A stretch of 64,000 nucleotides of DNA from Thermomonospora echinospora (GCF_900108175.1 NZ_FNVO01000003.1:434001-498000), one strand, 5' to 3'. Positions 26,233 through 35,165 are shown, counted from the stretch's first letter. Program-made: numbers and translations. Notes: generated by a model from the sequence alone, not told the origin.

Positions 26233-26242
26233 TGGCACCAGA
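26233..26242. other. attR core of the integrated element
   Basis: TGGCACCAGA, identical to the left core. The element-side arm AGAAGTAGC (26210-26218) mirrors GCTACTTCT at the left end. In the reconstructed attP the symmetry axis falls in the central CA of TCTGG-CA-CCAGA, which predicts CA as the crossover dinucleotide. Confidence 0.88.
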
Positions 26243-26469
26243 CCGCCCTGATCGGCGTGACGACGGCGGGGACCGCCCTCGGCGCGCTGCCCGGTCTGCA
26301 CACCCGGCCCGAGCAGCCGTCGTGGGCGCTGCAGCGGCTGGCCTGGCTGCCCATCTTCGCGGCGGTCCTCGCCCTGACCTGGCTCGCCGCGCACCGCTTC
26401 GAACGCCCCGGCCGCCGACGGCACCGGCGGCCCGCGGCGGGCGCGCCGCCGGGGGGATGGCACTCTTGA
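26233..26469 (+). pseudogene. 3' fragment of the acyltransferase-3 gene
   Basis: Read in the frame TGG CAC CAG ACC, this piece encodes WHQTALIGVTTAGTALGALP and continues through another membrane span (LPIFAAVLALTWLAAH) and a basic tail to TGA at 26467. It has no start or ribosome site and is the missing 78-residue C-terminus of the gene starting at 17282. Excision of the element would restore the whole gene. It ends 4 bp before the fasR start. Confidence 0.9.
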
Positions 26470-26473
26470 GTCC

Positions 26474-27655
26474 GTGGAGACCACGAGCGAGGACACGATC
26501 CGGGCGGCCACCACCAAACGGCTCGAACAGGCCATGGGCACTTTCGGCACCCAGGCGCTGGCCAGTATGGAACAGCGGCTGCCCTGGTTCCGCCGGATGC
26601 CGCCCGACCAGCGTTCGTGGATCGGGCTGGTGGCGCAGGCGGGCATCGCCGCGTTCGTGGAATGGTTCAAGAACGCCGAGGGCACCCGGCCCGCCATCGC
26701 CGGCGAGGTGTTCGGCACCGCGCCCCGCGAGCTGCTGCGCTCCATCAAGCTCAAGCACACCATCGACATGATCCGCGTCATCATCGACGTGGTGGAGACC
26801 CGGCTGGACGAGCTGGCCGCGCCCGGCGGCCAGGCCCAGCTGCGTGAGGCCATCCTGCGCTACACCCGGGACGTGGCGTTCGGCGCCGCTCAGGTGTACG
26901 CGCAGGCCGCCGAGACCCGCGCCGCCTGGGACGCCCGGCTGGAGGCCCTGGTCGTCAACGCCGTGCTGCGCGGTGAGGTGGACGACGGTATGCACTCGTG
27001 GGCGGCCGCGCTGGGCTGGACGGCCAAGCCGGTCACCGTCGTCGCCGGGTACACCCCGCCCGACGAGGAGCCCGAGGTCACCATCGACCAGATGCAGCTG
27101 GCCGCCCGGCGCGGCCGCGTCGACGTGCTGGCCGGCGTGCAGGGCAACCGCGTCATCGTCATCGTCGGCGGCGCCGAGGACCCGATGGAGGCCGCCCGGC
27201 CCATCGCCGCCAAGTGCGGCCCCGGCCCGGTCGTCATCGGGCCGCTGGTGGCCGACCTGTACGAGTCGAGCATCTCCGCGCAGGCCGCGATGGCCGGGCT
27301 GCGCGCCGCCGCCGGCTGGCCGGACGCGCCGCGCCCGGCGCTGGCCGTGGAACTGCTGCCCGAACGCGCCCTGGACGGCGACGAGTCGGCCCGCCGCCAT
27401 CTGGTCAAGAAGGTGTACGAGCCGATGTGCACCGCCGGCGCCCCGCTGCTGGACACCCTCACCACCTACCTGGAGCAGGGGTCCTCGCTGGAGGCCACGG
27501 CACGGCTGATGTTCGTCCATCCCAACACGGTGCGTTACAGACTGCGCAGAGTGACCGAACTGACCGGGCTCGCGCCCACCGACGGCCGCAACGCCTTCAC
27601 CCTCCGGTTGGCGCTGGTCCTGGGCCGTTTCGCGGAAAGACGCGCCGGTATGTGA
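26474..27655 (+). CDS. fasR: Fatty-acid synthesis activator FasR (PucR-type HTH)
   Basis: A 393-residue cytoplasmic regulator starting at GTG 26474. The N-terminal half is helical, the middle holds a GGDEF-like degenerate fold, and the C-terminus is a PucR/CdaR-type HTH (GSSLEATARLMFVHPNTVRY then RLRRVTELTGL). Placement directly upstream of fabD-fabH-acpP-fabF matches the Streptomyces FasR, which activates this operon. It is not part of the integrated element: the element ends 231 bp upstream. Function is by synteny plus domain content. Confidence 0.9.
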   Translation: METTSEDTIRAATTKRLEQAMGTFGTQALASMEQRLPWFRRMPPDQRSWIGLVAQAGIAAFVEWFKNAEGTRPAIAGEVFGTAPRELLRSIKLKHTIDMIRVIIDVVETRLDELAAPGGQAQLREAILRYTRDVAFGAAQVYAQAAETRAAWDARLEALVVNAVLRGEVDDGMHSWAAALGWTAKPVTVVAGYTPPDEEPEVTIDQMQLAARRGRVDVLAGVQGNRVIVIVGGAEDPMEAARPIAAKCGPGPVVIGPLVADLYESSISAQAAMAGLRAAAGWPDAPRPALAVELLPERALDGDESARRHLVKKVYEPMCTAGAPLLDTLTTYLEQGSSLEATARLMFVHPNTVRYRLRRVTELTGLAPTDGRNAFTLRLALVLGRFAERRAGM

Positions 27656-27743
27656 CCGGCGCACCCTTGTAGGTCTCTCACAAAGCCTCACGCCGAAACT
27701 TCGTGGCGATCCGCATCGGCGGGGCCGTCACCGACCCGGCAAT
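27656..27743 (+). promoter_or_regulatory. fasR-fabD intergenic region, likely FasR-controlled promoter
   Basis: An 88-bp gap with a weak inverted repeat TTGT-N9-ACAA (27667-27683). fabD lacks a good ribosome site at its GTG, so the transcript may be short-leadered. By analogy with Streptomyces, FasR would bind here. Evidence is positional. Confidence 0.35.
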
Positions 27744-28661
27744 GTGAAGTCCGTGATTGTCATCGCCTCGCCCGGTCAGGGCGCCCAGACCCCAGGCTTC
27801 CTGCAGCCGTGGCTCGACGTGCCCGAGGTCGCCGACCGTCTCGCGTGGTGGTCCGCGGTCACCGGACTCGACCTGGTGCGCTACGGCACTACGGCCGACG
27901 CCGAGGAGATCCGCGACACCGCGGTCGCCCAGCCGCTGCTGGTCGCCGCCGCGCTCGCGGCGGCGCGGGCGCTGGACGTCACGCCGGACGTGGTGGCCGG
28001 GCACAGCGTCGGCGAGTTGGTCGCGGCGGCGATCGCCGGCGTGCTGACCCCCGAGTCGGCGCTGGTGTTCGTGCGCGAACGCGGCCGGGCGATGGCCGAG
28101 GCGTCCGCGGTGACCGAGACCGGGATGACCGCGGTGCTCGGCGGCGACCCCGACGAGGTGCTCACCGCCATCGACAAGCACGGTCTCACCCCCGCCAACG
28201 TCAACGGCGCCGGCCAGGTGGTGGCCGCCGGGACGATGGACAAGCTCGCCGCGTTCGCCGACGAGCCCCCCGCCAAGGCCCGGCTGCGCCCGCTGTCGGT
28301 GGCCGGGGCCTTCCACACCGCGCACATGGCGCCCGCCGTCGACCGGCTCGCCGCGCTGGCCGCCGGGATGCCGGTGACCGACCCGGCGACCAGGCTGCTG
28401 TCCAACGCCGACGGCGCGGTCGTGACCTCCGGCCGCGAGTACGTCGACCGGCTGGTCCGCCAGGTCAGCTCCCCGGTCCGCTGGGACGCCTGCATGGCGA
28501 CCATGCGCGAGCTGGGCGTCACCGCCGTCATCGAGCTGCCGCCCGCGGGCACCCTGGTCGGACTGGTCCGCCGCGAGCTCAAGGGCGTGCAGACACTGGC
28601 CCTCAAGGGCCCGGAGGACCTGGACAAGGCGCGTGAGCTGATCAAGGCGCACGCCTCATGA
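27744..28661 (+). CDS. fabD: Malonyl-CoA:ACP transacylase
   Basis: A 305-residue enzyme that moves malonyl groups from CoA to ACP, supplying FAS-II. It has the family opening VIVIASPGQGAQTPGFLQPW, catalytic Ser88 in VAGHSVGEL, an Arg in VFVRERGRAMAE, and the catalytic His in GAFHTAHM. GTG 27744 is taken as start. Its last bases overlap fabH (ATGA), marking translational coupling. First enzyme gene of the fab operon. Confidence 0.96.
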   Translation: MKSVIVIASPGQGAQTPGFLQPWLDVPEVADRLAWWSAVTGLDLVRYGTTADAEEIRDTAVAQPLLVAAALAAARALDVTPDVVAGHSVGELVAAAIAGVLTPESALVFVRERGRAMAEASAVTETGMTAVLGGDPDEVLTAIDKHGLTPANVNGAGQVVAAGTMDKLAAFADEPPAKARLRPLSVAGAFHTAHMAPAVDRLAALAAGMPVTDPATRLLSNADGAVVTSGREYVDRLVRQVSSPVRWDACMATMRELGVTAVIELPPAGTLVGLVRRELKGVQTLALKGPEDLDKARELIKAHAS

Positions 28662-29644
28662 CCGCTGCCGGCGCCCCCGCCACCGGGCTGCGCGTCCCGG
28701 ACGCCCTGCCCGGCGCGCGCATCCTGGCCTTCGGCGACTACCAGCCCGCCAGGGTCGTCACCAACGACGACCTCGCGGCGACCATGGACACCGACGACGC
28801 GTGGATCCGCAGCCGGGTCGGCATCGTCGAGCGCCGCATCGCCGCCGCCGACGAGACCATCGCCGACATGGCGGTGCACGCCGGCGGCAAGGCGCTGGCC
28901 GGCAGTGGGCTGGCGCCCGGTGACATCGATCTGGTGATCGTGGCGACCTGCTCGGCCGAGACCCCGCTGCCCAGCCACGCGGCCACCGTCGCGCACCGGC
29001 TCGGCATCACCGCGCCCGGCGCGTTCGACCTGAACGCCGCCTGCGCCGGGTTCTGCTATGCGCTGGCCACCGCAAGCTCGGCGATCCGCGACGGCAGCGC
29101 CCGCAACGTGCTGGTGATCGGCGCCGAGAAGATGTCGCAGTGGATCGACTGGACCGACCGGTCGACCGCCATCATCTTCGCCGACGGCGCCGGCGCCGCG
29201 GTGGTCACCGGCGCCCAGGCCCCGGGCATCGGCCCGGTGGTGTGGGGCAGCGCCGGCGACCTCGCCGACAAGATCCGGATCGAGGACCGCGCCTCGTTCC
29301 TGGTCCAGGAGGGCCAGGCGGTCTTCCGCTGGGCCACCACCGCGATCGCCCCGGTCGCGGCGGCGGCCTGCGAGCAGGCCGGCATCTCCCCCCAGGACCT
29401 GGCCGCGTTCGTGCCGCACCAGGCCAACCTGCGCATCGTGGAGTCCATCGCCCGGCGGCTGAAGGCGACCAACGCGGTGGTCGCCGACGACATCGTGCAC
29501 TCGGGCAACACCTCGGCCGCCTCGATCCCGCTGGCACTGGCCCGCATGATCGAACGCGGCGAGGTTCCCTCCGGAGCCCCGGCCCTGCTGATCGGGTTCG
29601 GTGCCGGGTTGACCTACGCTGCCCAAGTCATCCAGATCCCGTAG
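28658..29644 (+). CDS. fabH: Beta-ketoacyl-ACP synthase III
   Basis: A 328-residue enzyme that starts fatty-acid synthesis by condensing an acyl-CoA with malonyl-ACP. Motifs are Cys129 in LNAACAGFCYAL, His in FVPHQANLRI, and Asn in HSGNTSAASIP. The C-terminal glycine-rich LLIGFGAGLTYA is typical. Actinobacterial FabH prefers branched acyl-CoA primers, which gives iso/anteiso lipids; that preference is known of the family and not visible here. Coupled to fabD. Confidence 0.96.
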   Translation: MTAAGAPATGLRVPDALPGARILAFGDYQPARVVTNDDLAATMDTDDAWIRSRVGIVERRIAAADETIADMAVHAGGKALAGSGLAPGDIDLVIVATCSAETPLPSHAATVAHRLGITAPGAFDLNAACAGFCYALATASSAIRDGSARNVLVIGAEKMSQWIDWTDRSTAIIFADGAGAAVVTGAQAPGIGPVVWGSAGDLADKIRIEDRASFLVQEGQAVFRWATTAIAPVAAAACEQAGISPQDLAAFVPHQANLRIVESIARRLKATNAVVADDIVHSGNTSAASIPLALARMIERGEVPSGAPALLIGFGAGLTYAAQVIQIP

Positions 29645-29697
29645 GCCGCCGCCGCCCGGCGACGGCCTGCGTCCACTACAAGAGGAGAAACCACGAC

Positions 29698-29961
29698 ATG
29701 CCAGCTGCTACCGAGCAGGAGATCCTGGCCGGCCTCGGCGAGATCGTCGAGGAGATCGTCGGCATTCCGGCCGGCGAGGTGACCCCGGACAAGAACTTCA
29801 TCGACGACCTCGACATCGACTCGCTGTCGATGGTAGAGATCGCGGTGGCCGCCCAGGACCGGTTCGGCGTCGAGATCCCCGACGACGAGCTCCGCAACCT
29901 CAAGACGGTCAAGGACGTCATCGACTACGTCCAGGGACTGACGGGCGCCACCAAGGCCTGA
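29698..29961 (+). CDS. acpP: Acyl carrier protein
   Basis: An 87-residue acidic carrier. Ser42 in DIDSLSMVE receives 4'-phosphopantetheine. The ATG at 29698 follows AGAGGAGA at good distance; the longer upstream frame is a shadow of fabH. It carries growing acyl chains between FabD, FabH and FabF. Confidence 0.97.
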   Translation: MPAATEQEILAGLGEIVEEIVGIPAGEVTPDKNFIDDLDIDSLSMVEIAVAAQDRFGVEIPDDELRNLKTVKDVIDYVQGLTGATKA

Positions 29962-30043
29962 GTGCGTGCGGCGGGCCGCCGGACGCCGCACGCGCGCCCG
30001 GCGGCCCGCCCCCGACTCCTCTCAGCAAACCAGGAGCACTGAC

Positions 30044-31312
30044 ATGAGCAGGAACCAGACCACAGTCGTCGTTACCGGTCTCGGTGCCACGACGCCGCTC
30101 GGCGGCGACGTGCCGTCGACCTGGTCGGCGTTGCTCGCCGGCAGGTCCGGGGTGCGCCCGCTGGACTGGGAGGGTGTCGAGGAACTTCCGGTCCGCTTCG
30201 CCGCCCAGCTCGCGGTGGAGCCGACCGAGGTGATGCCCAAGCACCGGCTGCGCCGGCTGGACCGCAACGAGGCGATCGCGCTGATCGCCGCGCACGAGGC
30301 CTGGCAGCACGCCGGTTACGCCTTCGGCGACCGCGCCGGGGGGACCGTGGACGGCGACCGGCTCGGCGTCGTCATCTCCAGCGGCATCGGCGGCCTGCAC
30401 ACCGCGCTCAACAGCTACGACGTCTACCGGGAGAAGGGCTGGCAGCGGGTCTCGCCGTTCACCGTGCCGATGCTGATGCCCAACGGCGCCTCCGGCCTGG
30501 TGGGCATCGAGTTCGGCGCGATGGCCGGCTCGCACGCGCTGGTCAGCGCCTGCGCCTCCAGCGCCGAGGCGATCGGCTACGCCGTCGACATGATCCGCTC
30601 CGGCCGGGCGGACGTGGTCATCGCCGGGGGCACCGAGGCGTGCATCCACCCGCTGCAGATGGCCTCGTTCGGCTCGATGCGGGCCCTGTCCACCCGCAAC
30701 GAGGAGCCCGCCCGCGCCTCCCGCCCGTACGACAAGAACCGTGACGGGTTCGTGCTCGGCGAGGGCGCCGCGGTGCTGATCCTGGAGTCGGAGGAGCACG
30801 CGCGGGCGCGCGGCGCCGAGATCCACGGCATCGCGTCCGGCTGCGGCTACTCCGGCGACGCCTACGACATCGTGCAGCCCGACCCGTCCGGCACCGGCCA
30901 GTCCAAGGCGATGCGCCGGGCGCTGGCCGACGCCGGCCTGACCGCCGAGGACATCGTGCACGTCAACGCGCACGGCACGTCCACCCCGCTGGGTGACGTC
31001 GCCGAGCTCGCCTCGATCAAGGCCGCCCTGGGCGAGGAGGCCGCGGCCAAGCTGTGCGTGACCGCCACCAAGTCGATGACCGGGCACCTGCTCGGCGGCG
31101 CCGGCGCGCTGGAGTCCCTGATCACCGTGCTGACCCTGCGCGAGCGGCTGGTGCCGCCCACCATCAACGTCGACGACCTCGACGACGCCGTCGACCTGGA
31201 CATCGTCCGCGGCGAGCCGCGCGAGCTGCCGGACGAGCCGATCGCCGCGCTCAACAATTCCTTCGGCTTCGGCGGCCACAACGTGTCCGTCGCCTTCCAG
31301 CGCGCCGTCTGA
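30044..31312 (+). CDS. fabF: Beta-ketoacyl-ACP synthase II
   Basis: A 422-residue condensing enzyme that elongates acyl-ACP. Catalytic Cys170 lies in VSACASSAEAIGYA; the two His are in NAHGTSTPLGD and TGHLLGGAGALE, and the C-terminal NNSFGFGGHNVS loop is present. The ATG at 30044, preceded by CAGGAG, was chosen over the longer frame. Fourth gene of the fab operon. Confidence 0.97.
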   Translation: MSRNQTTVVVTGLGATTPLGGDVPSTWSALLAGRSGVRPLDWEGVEELPVRFAAQLAVEPTEVMPKHRLRRLDRNEAIALIAAHEAWQHAGYAFGDRAGGTVDGDRLGVVISSGIGGLHTALNSYDVYREKGWQRVSPFTVPMLMPNGASGLVGIEFGAMAGSHALVSACASSAEAIGYAVDMIRSGRADVVIAGGTEACIHPLQMASFGSMRALSTRNEEPARASRPYDKNRDGFVLGEGAAVLILESEEHARARGAEIHGIASGCGYSGDAYDIVQPDPSGTGQSKAMRRALADAGLTAEDIVHVNAHGTSTPLGDVAELASIKAALGEEAAAKLCVTATKSMTGHLLGGAGALESLITVLTLRERLVPPTINVDDLDDAVDLDIVRGEPRELPDEPIAALNNSFGFGGHNVSVAFQRAV

Positions 31313-31341
31313 GGCGCGTCCTTCCAAAGGAGCCTGCCAGC

Positions 31342-32784
31342 ATGACCGTGCTCGACAACCGGGTCGTCGGCCCGGCACCGGCGTCCCCGCAGGAGCAGAC
31401 CGACCCGCGGCATCCGCGGGTCCGGCTGGAGATCCTGTTCGACGACGGCACGTTCCGCCCGCTGACCGAGGAGAACGACGGCAGCGGTGTCCTGGCGGGC
31501 GTCGGCCGGGTCGAGGGCCTGCCGGTGGTGGCCTTCGCCTCCGACCCCCGGGTGCAGGGCGGGGCGATGGGCATGGCCGGCTGCCAGGCGATCGTGGCCG
31601 CCTACGACCATGCGGTCCGCGAGCGGCTGCCGATCGTTGGGGTGTGGCACTCCGGCGGGGCGCGGCTGGCCGAGGGCGTGGAGTCGCTGCACGCGGTCGG
31701 GCTGGTGTTCGCGGCGATGACCCGGGCGTCCGGGATCGTCCCGCAGATCTCGGTGGTGCTGGGCGCGGCGGCCGGGGGCGCCGCCTACGGCCCGGCGCTG
31801 ACCGACATCGTGATCCTGGCAGAGCAGGGCAAGATCTTCGTGACCGGTCCCGACGTGGTCAAGTCGGTGACCGGCGAGGAGATCGACATGGCCGGGCTGG
31901 GCGGTCCCGAGCCGCACTCCCGCAAGTCCGGCGTGGTGCACGTGGTCGCCAAGGACGACACCGACGCGCTGGCCCGCGCCCGCACGCTGGCCGTGCTGCT
32001 GGGCCACCAGGGCCGGATGCGGGTCGACGAGGTGGCCGAGCGAGACTTCTCCGGCCTGCTGCCGGACAACGTCCGCCGCGCCTACAGCGTCCAGCCGTTG
32101 GTCAAGGGCCTGGTGGACAACGCCGACGAGTCCTATGTCGAGCTGCACGCCAAGTGGGCGCCCAACATCGTCACCGCGCTCGGCCGGCTCGGCGGCCGGA
32201 CGGTCGGCGTCATCGCCAACAACCCGCTGCGGCTGGGCGGGTGCCTGGACGCCCAGTCGGCGGAGAAGGCGGCCCGGTTCGTGCGGATGTGCGACGCGTT
32301 CGGGGTGCCGCTGGTCGTGCTGGTGGACGTGCCCGGTTACCTGCCGGGCGTCGGCCAGGAGCACGGCGGCGTGGTCCGCCGGGGCGCCAAGCTGCTGCAC
32401 GCCTTCGCCGAGGCCACCGTCCCGCGGGTGACGCTGGTGACCCGCAAGGCGTACGGGGGCGCCTACATCGCGATGAACTCCCGGTCGCTGGGCGCCACCC
32501 GGGTGTTCGCCTGGCCGACCGCCGAGCTGGCGGTGATGGGCGCGGTCGCCGCCGTCCGCGTCCTGCACCGCCGCGCCCTGGCCGCCGTCACCGAGGACGA
32601 GCGCCCGGCGCTGGAGGCCAAGCTGGCCGCCGAGCACGAGCAGATCGCCGGCGGCCTGGAGCGCGCCTGCGAGCTGGGGGTCGTCGACGAGGTCATCACC
32701 CCGGCCACGACCCGCACCGCCATCGCCCGCGCCATCGCCGAGGCCATCCCGGCCCGCGGCACCCACGGCAACATCCCCCTCTGA
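31342..32784 (+). CDS. accD: Acyl-CoA carboxylase beta (carboxyltransferase) subunit
   Basis: A 480-residue carboxyltransferase that moves CO2 from biotin to acetyl-CoA or propionyl-CoA, making malonyl- or methylmalonyl-CoA. It has GVWHSGGARLAEGVESL, the oxyanion-hole loop GAAAGGAAYGPAL, and the second-half motif TRKAYGGAYIAMNS. The ATG at 31342 follows AAAGGAG. Its place at the end of the fab operon parallels accD6 in mycobacteria, so it probably feeds malonyl-CoA directly to FabD. The biotinylated alpha subunit is not in this window. Confidence 0.93.
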   Translation: MTVLDNRVVGPAPASPQEQTDPRHPRVRLEILFDDGTFRPLTEENDGSGVLAGVGRVEGLPVVAFASDPRVQGGAMGMAGCQAIVAAYDHAVRERLPIVGVWHSGGARLAEGVESLHAVGLVFAAMTRASGIVPQISVVLGAAAGGAAYGPALTDIVILAEQGKIFVTGPDVVKSVTGEEIDMAGLGGPEPHSRKSGVVHVVAKDDTDALARARTLAVLLGHQGRMRVDEVAERDFSGLLPDNVRRAYSVQPLVKGLVDNADESYVELHAKWAPNIVTALGRLGGRTVGVIANNPLRLGGCLDAQSAEKAARFVRMCDAFGVPLVVLVDVPGYLPGVGQEHGGVVRRGAKLLHAFAEATVPRVTLVTRKAYGGAYIAMNSRSLGATRVFAWPTAELAVMGAVAAVRVLHRRALAAVTEDERPALEAKLAAEHEQIAGGLERACELGVVDEVITPATTRTAIARAIAEAIPARGTHGNIPL

Positions 32785-32794
32785 CCCGCCCGGC

Positions 32795-32834
32795 ACGAGA
32801 AGGCCCCCGCGAAAGAACGCGGGGGCCTTCTCGT
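32795..32834. terminator. Strong bidirectional terminator after accD
   Basis: A 17-bp perfect stem (32795-32811 with 32818-32834) with the loop AAAGAA, 10 bp after the accD stop and before the convergent DUF3145 gene. It closes the fab operon. Confidence 0.88.
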
Positions 32835-32933
32835 ATGCCCGGACTGGCCTCCGCCGGCCACCGCAGGTGAGAACGCCCGACCCCACCCCATTCCGACCCG
32901 GACGTTCGGGTCCGGGTGGTTCTCGGGGAGGGG

Positions 32934-33428
32934 TCAGACGGCGGCGTGGAGCCAGCGGACGGGGGCCCCGTCGCCGGCCCGGCGGAAGGGCTCGAGCTCG
33001 TTGTCCCAGGGGGTGCCGAGCAGGCGGTCCATCTCGTGCTCCAGGGTGCTCTTGCCGACGGCGACATTGGCCATCGCGGCGCGCAGCCGGTCCTCGGGCA
33101 CCATGACGTCGCCGTTGGCTCCGATCACCCCGCTGAAGACCCCGAGGGAGGGCGTGACGCTGTAGCGCACCCCGTCACAGCCCGGGGTGGCGTCCTCGGT
33201 CGCCTCGAAGCGCAGCAGCTTCCAGTTGCGCAGCGAGGAGGTGATCCCCGCGGCGGTGCCCGGCTTGCCCTCCCAATGCAGTTCGGCGCGCATGCTCCCG
33301 GGAGCAGCGGGCTGATCGGCCCACGTCAGGGACGCGGGCACGCCGAGAACACCTGCGACGGCCCACTCGACGTGCGGGCACAGCGCAGGTGGCGCGGAGT
33401 GGACGTAGAAAACGCCACGTGCGGTCAC
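32934..33428 (-). CDS. DUF3145 family protein
   Basis: A 164-residue soluble protein of unknown function. MTARGVFYVHSAPPALCPHVEW, the Trp-rich core (ITSSLRNWKLLRFEATED) and DRLLGTPWDNELEPFRR are characteristic of DUF3145, an actinobacterial family commonly next to the fab genes. The start is GTG at 33426-33428 with AGGAGG upstream. Conserved neighbourhood hints at a lipid-linked role, but none is established to my knowledge. Confidence 0.92.
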   Translation of the reverse strand: MTARGVFYVHSAPPALCPHVEWAVAGVLGVPASLTWADQPAAPGSMRAELHWEGKPGTAAGITSSLRNWKLLRFEATEDATPGCDGVRYSVTPSLGVFSGVIGANGDVMVPEDRLRAAMANVAVGKSTLEHEMDRLLGTPWDNELEPFRRAGDGAPVRWLHAAV

Positions 33429-33698
33429 CGGACCTCCTGGATGCGTACCGAGGCTCGTCTTCCCCTACGGCCTCAGAGATCCCGGGACGGTGCCCGCGTC
33501 CAACATTGTGCATCATCGGCAGGAGTCACACCAGCACACGACCATTCTTTGGCGAACTCTTGCCGGCCCCCGCAGCGCGTCGGCCCCCGCCCGCCGCCGG
33601 ACGATTCCCCGGTCCTCCGGCGGCGGCCGGTGTCCGGACCGTCGTGCCGAACACGCTACGGGCCGGGCGTCCCGAGGCGACAGGGGCCAGAGTCCCGA

Positions 33699-35165
33699 TC
33701 AGCCCGGGAGAGTGCGGCGACGCCGTACGACGGTCACGCTCAGCTCGGCGGCCGTCACCGCGAGCGCGACGAAGATCACATAGTCGCCGTAGCGGGCGAA
33801 GGGGGTGCGGGCCCCGGCCGGCGGCAGCGCCAGGGTCACCACGACGGCGCCGCGGGCGTCGGTGTCCGCCCAGGCCAGCCGGCGGCCCTGGGCGTCGAAG
33901 GCGGCCGACACCCCGGTCAGCGCCGCCTGCACCACCGGCCGCCCGGTCTCGGCGGCGCGCACCGCCGCCAGGCTCGCGTGCTGCGGCGGCGCCCAGCTGT
34001 CCTGGAAGGTGGACGTGGCCGACTGGACCACGATGACCCGCGCGCCCTTGCGCACCAGCGCGCGCCCCAGATCGGGGAAGGCGGACTCGAAGCACACCAG
34101 CGGCCCGATCCGGGTTCCCCCGGCGGCCAGCGTCTCGGCGCCGGTGCCGGGCACCCGGTCCTGACCGGCCGCCCTGCTGATGTGCGCCAGCCAGCCCAGC
34201 ACCGGCCGCAGGGGGATGTACTCGCCGAACGGGACCAGCCGCGTCTTGACGTAGCGGCCGCGGATCCCGTTCGCCCCGATCACGATGGAGCTCTTGGAGA
34301 TCCGTCCGCGGGCGTCCCGGGCGTCCTCGTTGACCAGCAGCTCCGAGCGCGCGGCGAGCGCGGTCAGCCGCGCCCGCAGGTCAGGGCTGCGCGCCAGGTC
34401 GAACCCCACGCTGCTCTCGCCCCACACGACGAGGTCGACGCGCGGGAGCCCGGCGGTGATGCGCTCCTCGGCCGCCAGCCGGGCGGCGGGGCCGTGGACG
34501 ACGCCGGGCTGCACCAGCGCCACGGTCATGGTCCGTTCGGGGCGGGGCCGGTGGAGCACCGCGTACGTCAGCGGCCCGGCCAGGACGACGGCGAGGGCCG
34601 TGGCGAGGGCGGGCGCCCGGACCCTCCGGTCGATGATCGCCAAGGTCAGCGCGGTGTTGACGGCGACGACGGCGAAGCCGACCAGCCACACGCCGCCGAG
34701 CGCGGCCAGTGCCAGCACCGCGGGGTGCCGCCACTGGGTAGCCCCCAGCAACGCCCACGGTCCGCCCAGCTTGTGCCAGGAACGCGCGTACTCGTTGAGC
34801 ACCCAGAGGCTGGGCAGCACGAGCATGGCGGCCGCCGGGCGAGCGGGCAGCAGCGTCCGGGCGGCCCACCCCCACGGTGCCCACAGCACTCCGAACACGG
34901 CGGCGACCAGCAGCAGCCCCGGGCCGATGTTGGGGATCGTCCAGTACAGCGCGGCGATCAGGAAGCCCCCGCCGAACCACCAGCCGCGCACCGCGGCCTC
35001 CCGGGCGGTGGGGGCCGCGCGCAGGCCCAGCAGCCCGGGCACCAGCAGCGCCCAGGCCGCCCAGTCGAGCTCCGGGCGGGGAAAGGCCAGTACCGGCAGG
35101 GCCCCGGCGGCGAGCATCGCCGCCCTCCGCGCGTAGACCGCCCGCCTGCTCTCGGAGGGGGTCAC
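33699..35165 (-). CDS. lnt: Apolipoprotein N-acyltransferase
   Basis: A 488-residue membrane enzyme that adds the third acyl chain to lipoproteins. Six or so N-terminal membrane spans precede a nitrilase-type domain with the Glu (VVWGESSVGF), Lys (YVKTRLVPFGEYIP) and Cys (PLVCFESAFPD) catalytic triad; a final span lies at the C-terminus. GTG 35163-35165 overlaps its own GGGGAG, so an internal ATG 48 bp downstream (MLAAGALPVL), preceded by GGAGGG, is a plausible true start. Transcribed away from the subtilase. Confidence 0.9.
   Translation of the reverse strand: MTPSESRRAVYARRAAMLAAGALPVLAFPRPELDWAAWALLVPGLLGLRAAPTAREAAVRGWWFGGGFLIAALYWTIPNIGPGLLLVAAVFGVLWAPWGWAARTLLPARPAAAMLVLPSLWVLNEYARSWHKLGGPWALLGATQWRHPAVLALAALGGVWLVGFAVVAVNTALTLAIIDRRVRAPALATALAVVLAGPLTYAVLHRPRPERTMTVALVQPGVVHGPAARLAAEERITAGLPRVDLVVWGESSVGFDLARSPDLRARLTALAARSELLVNEDARDARGRISKSSIVIGANGIRGRYVKTRLVPFGEYIPLRPVLGWLAHISRAAGQDRVPGTGAETLAAGGTRIGPLVCFESAFPDLGRALVRKGARVIVVQSATSTFQDSWAPPQHASLAAVRAAETGRPVVQAALTGVSAAFDAQGRRLAWADTDARGAVVVTLALPPAGARTPFARYGDYVIFVALAVTAAELSVTVVRRRRTLPG

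Larger units (their letters stand above)
18224..26242. mobile_element. Actinobacterial integrative element (AICE-like) with serine integrase and RepSA
   Basis: A block of about 8.0 kb bounded by direct repeats TGGCACCAGA (18224-18233 and 26233-26242). It is less GC-rich to the eye than its flanks. Content from left to right: HTH-TPR regulator, four small plus-strand genes, a small convergent hydrophobic ORF, an alpha-CTD-like small protein, a structured noncoding region, a RepSA-like initiator and its small partner on the minus strand, iteron-like repeats, and a large serine recombinase adjacent to the right end. This is the layout of replicative AICEs, but no FtsK/TraB transfer ATPase, Spd protein or clear excisionase is present. 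The empty site is a conserved FLWHQ codon stretch of an acyltransferase gene rather than a tRNA. Confidence 0.9.
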
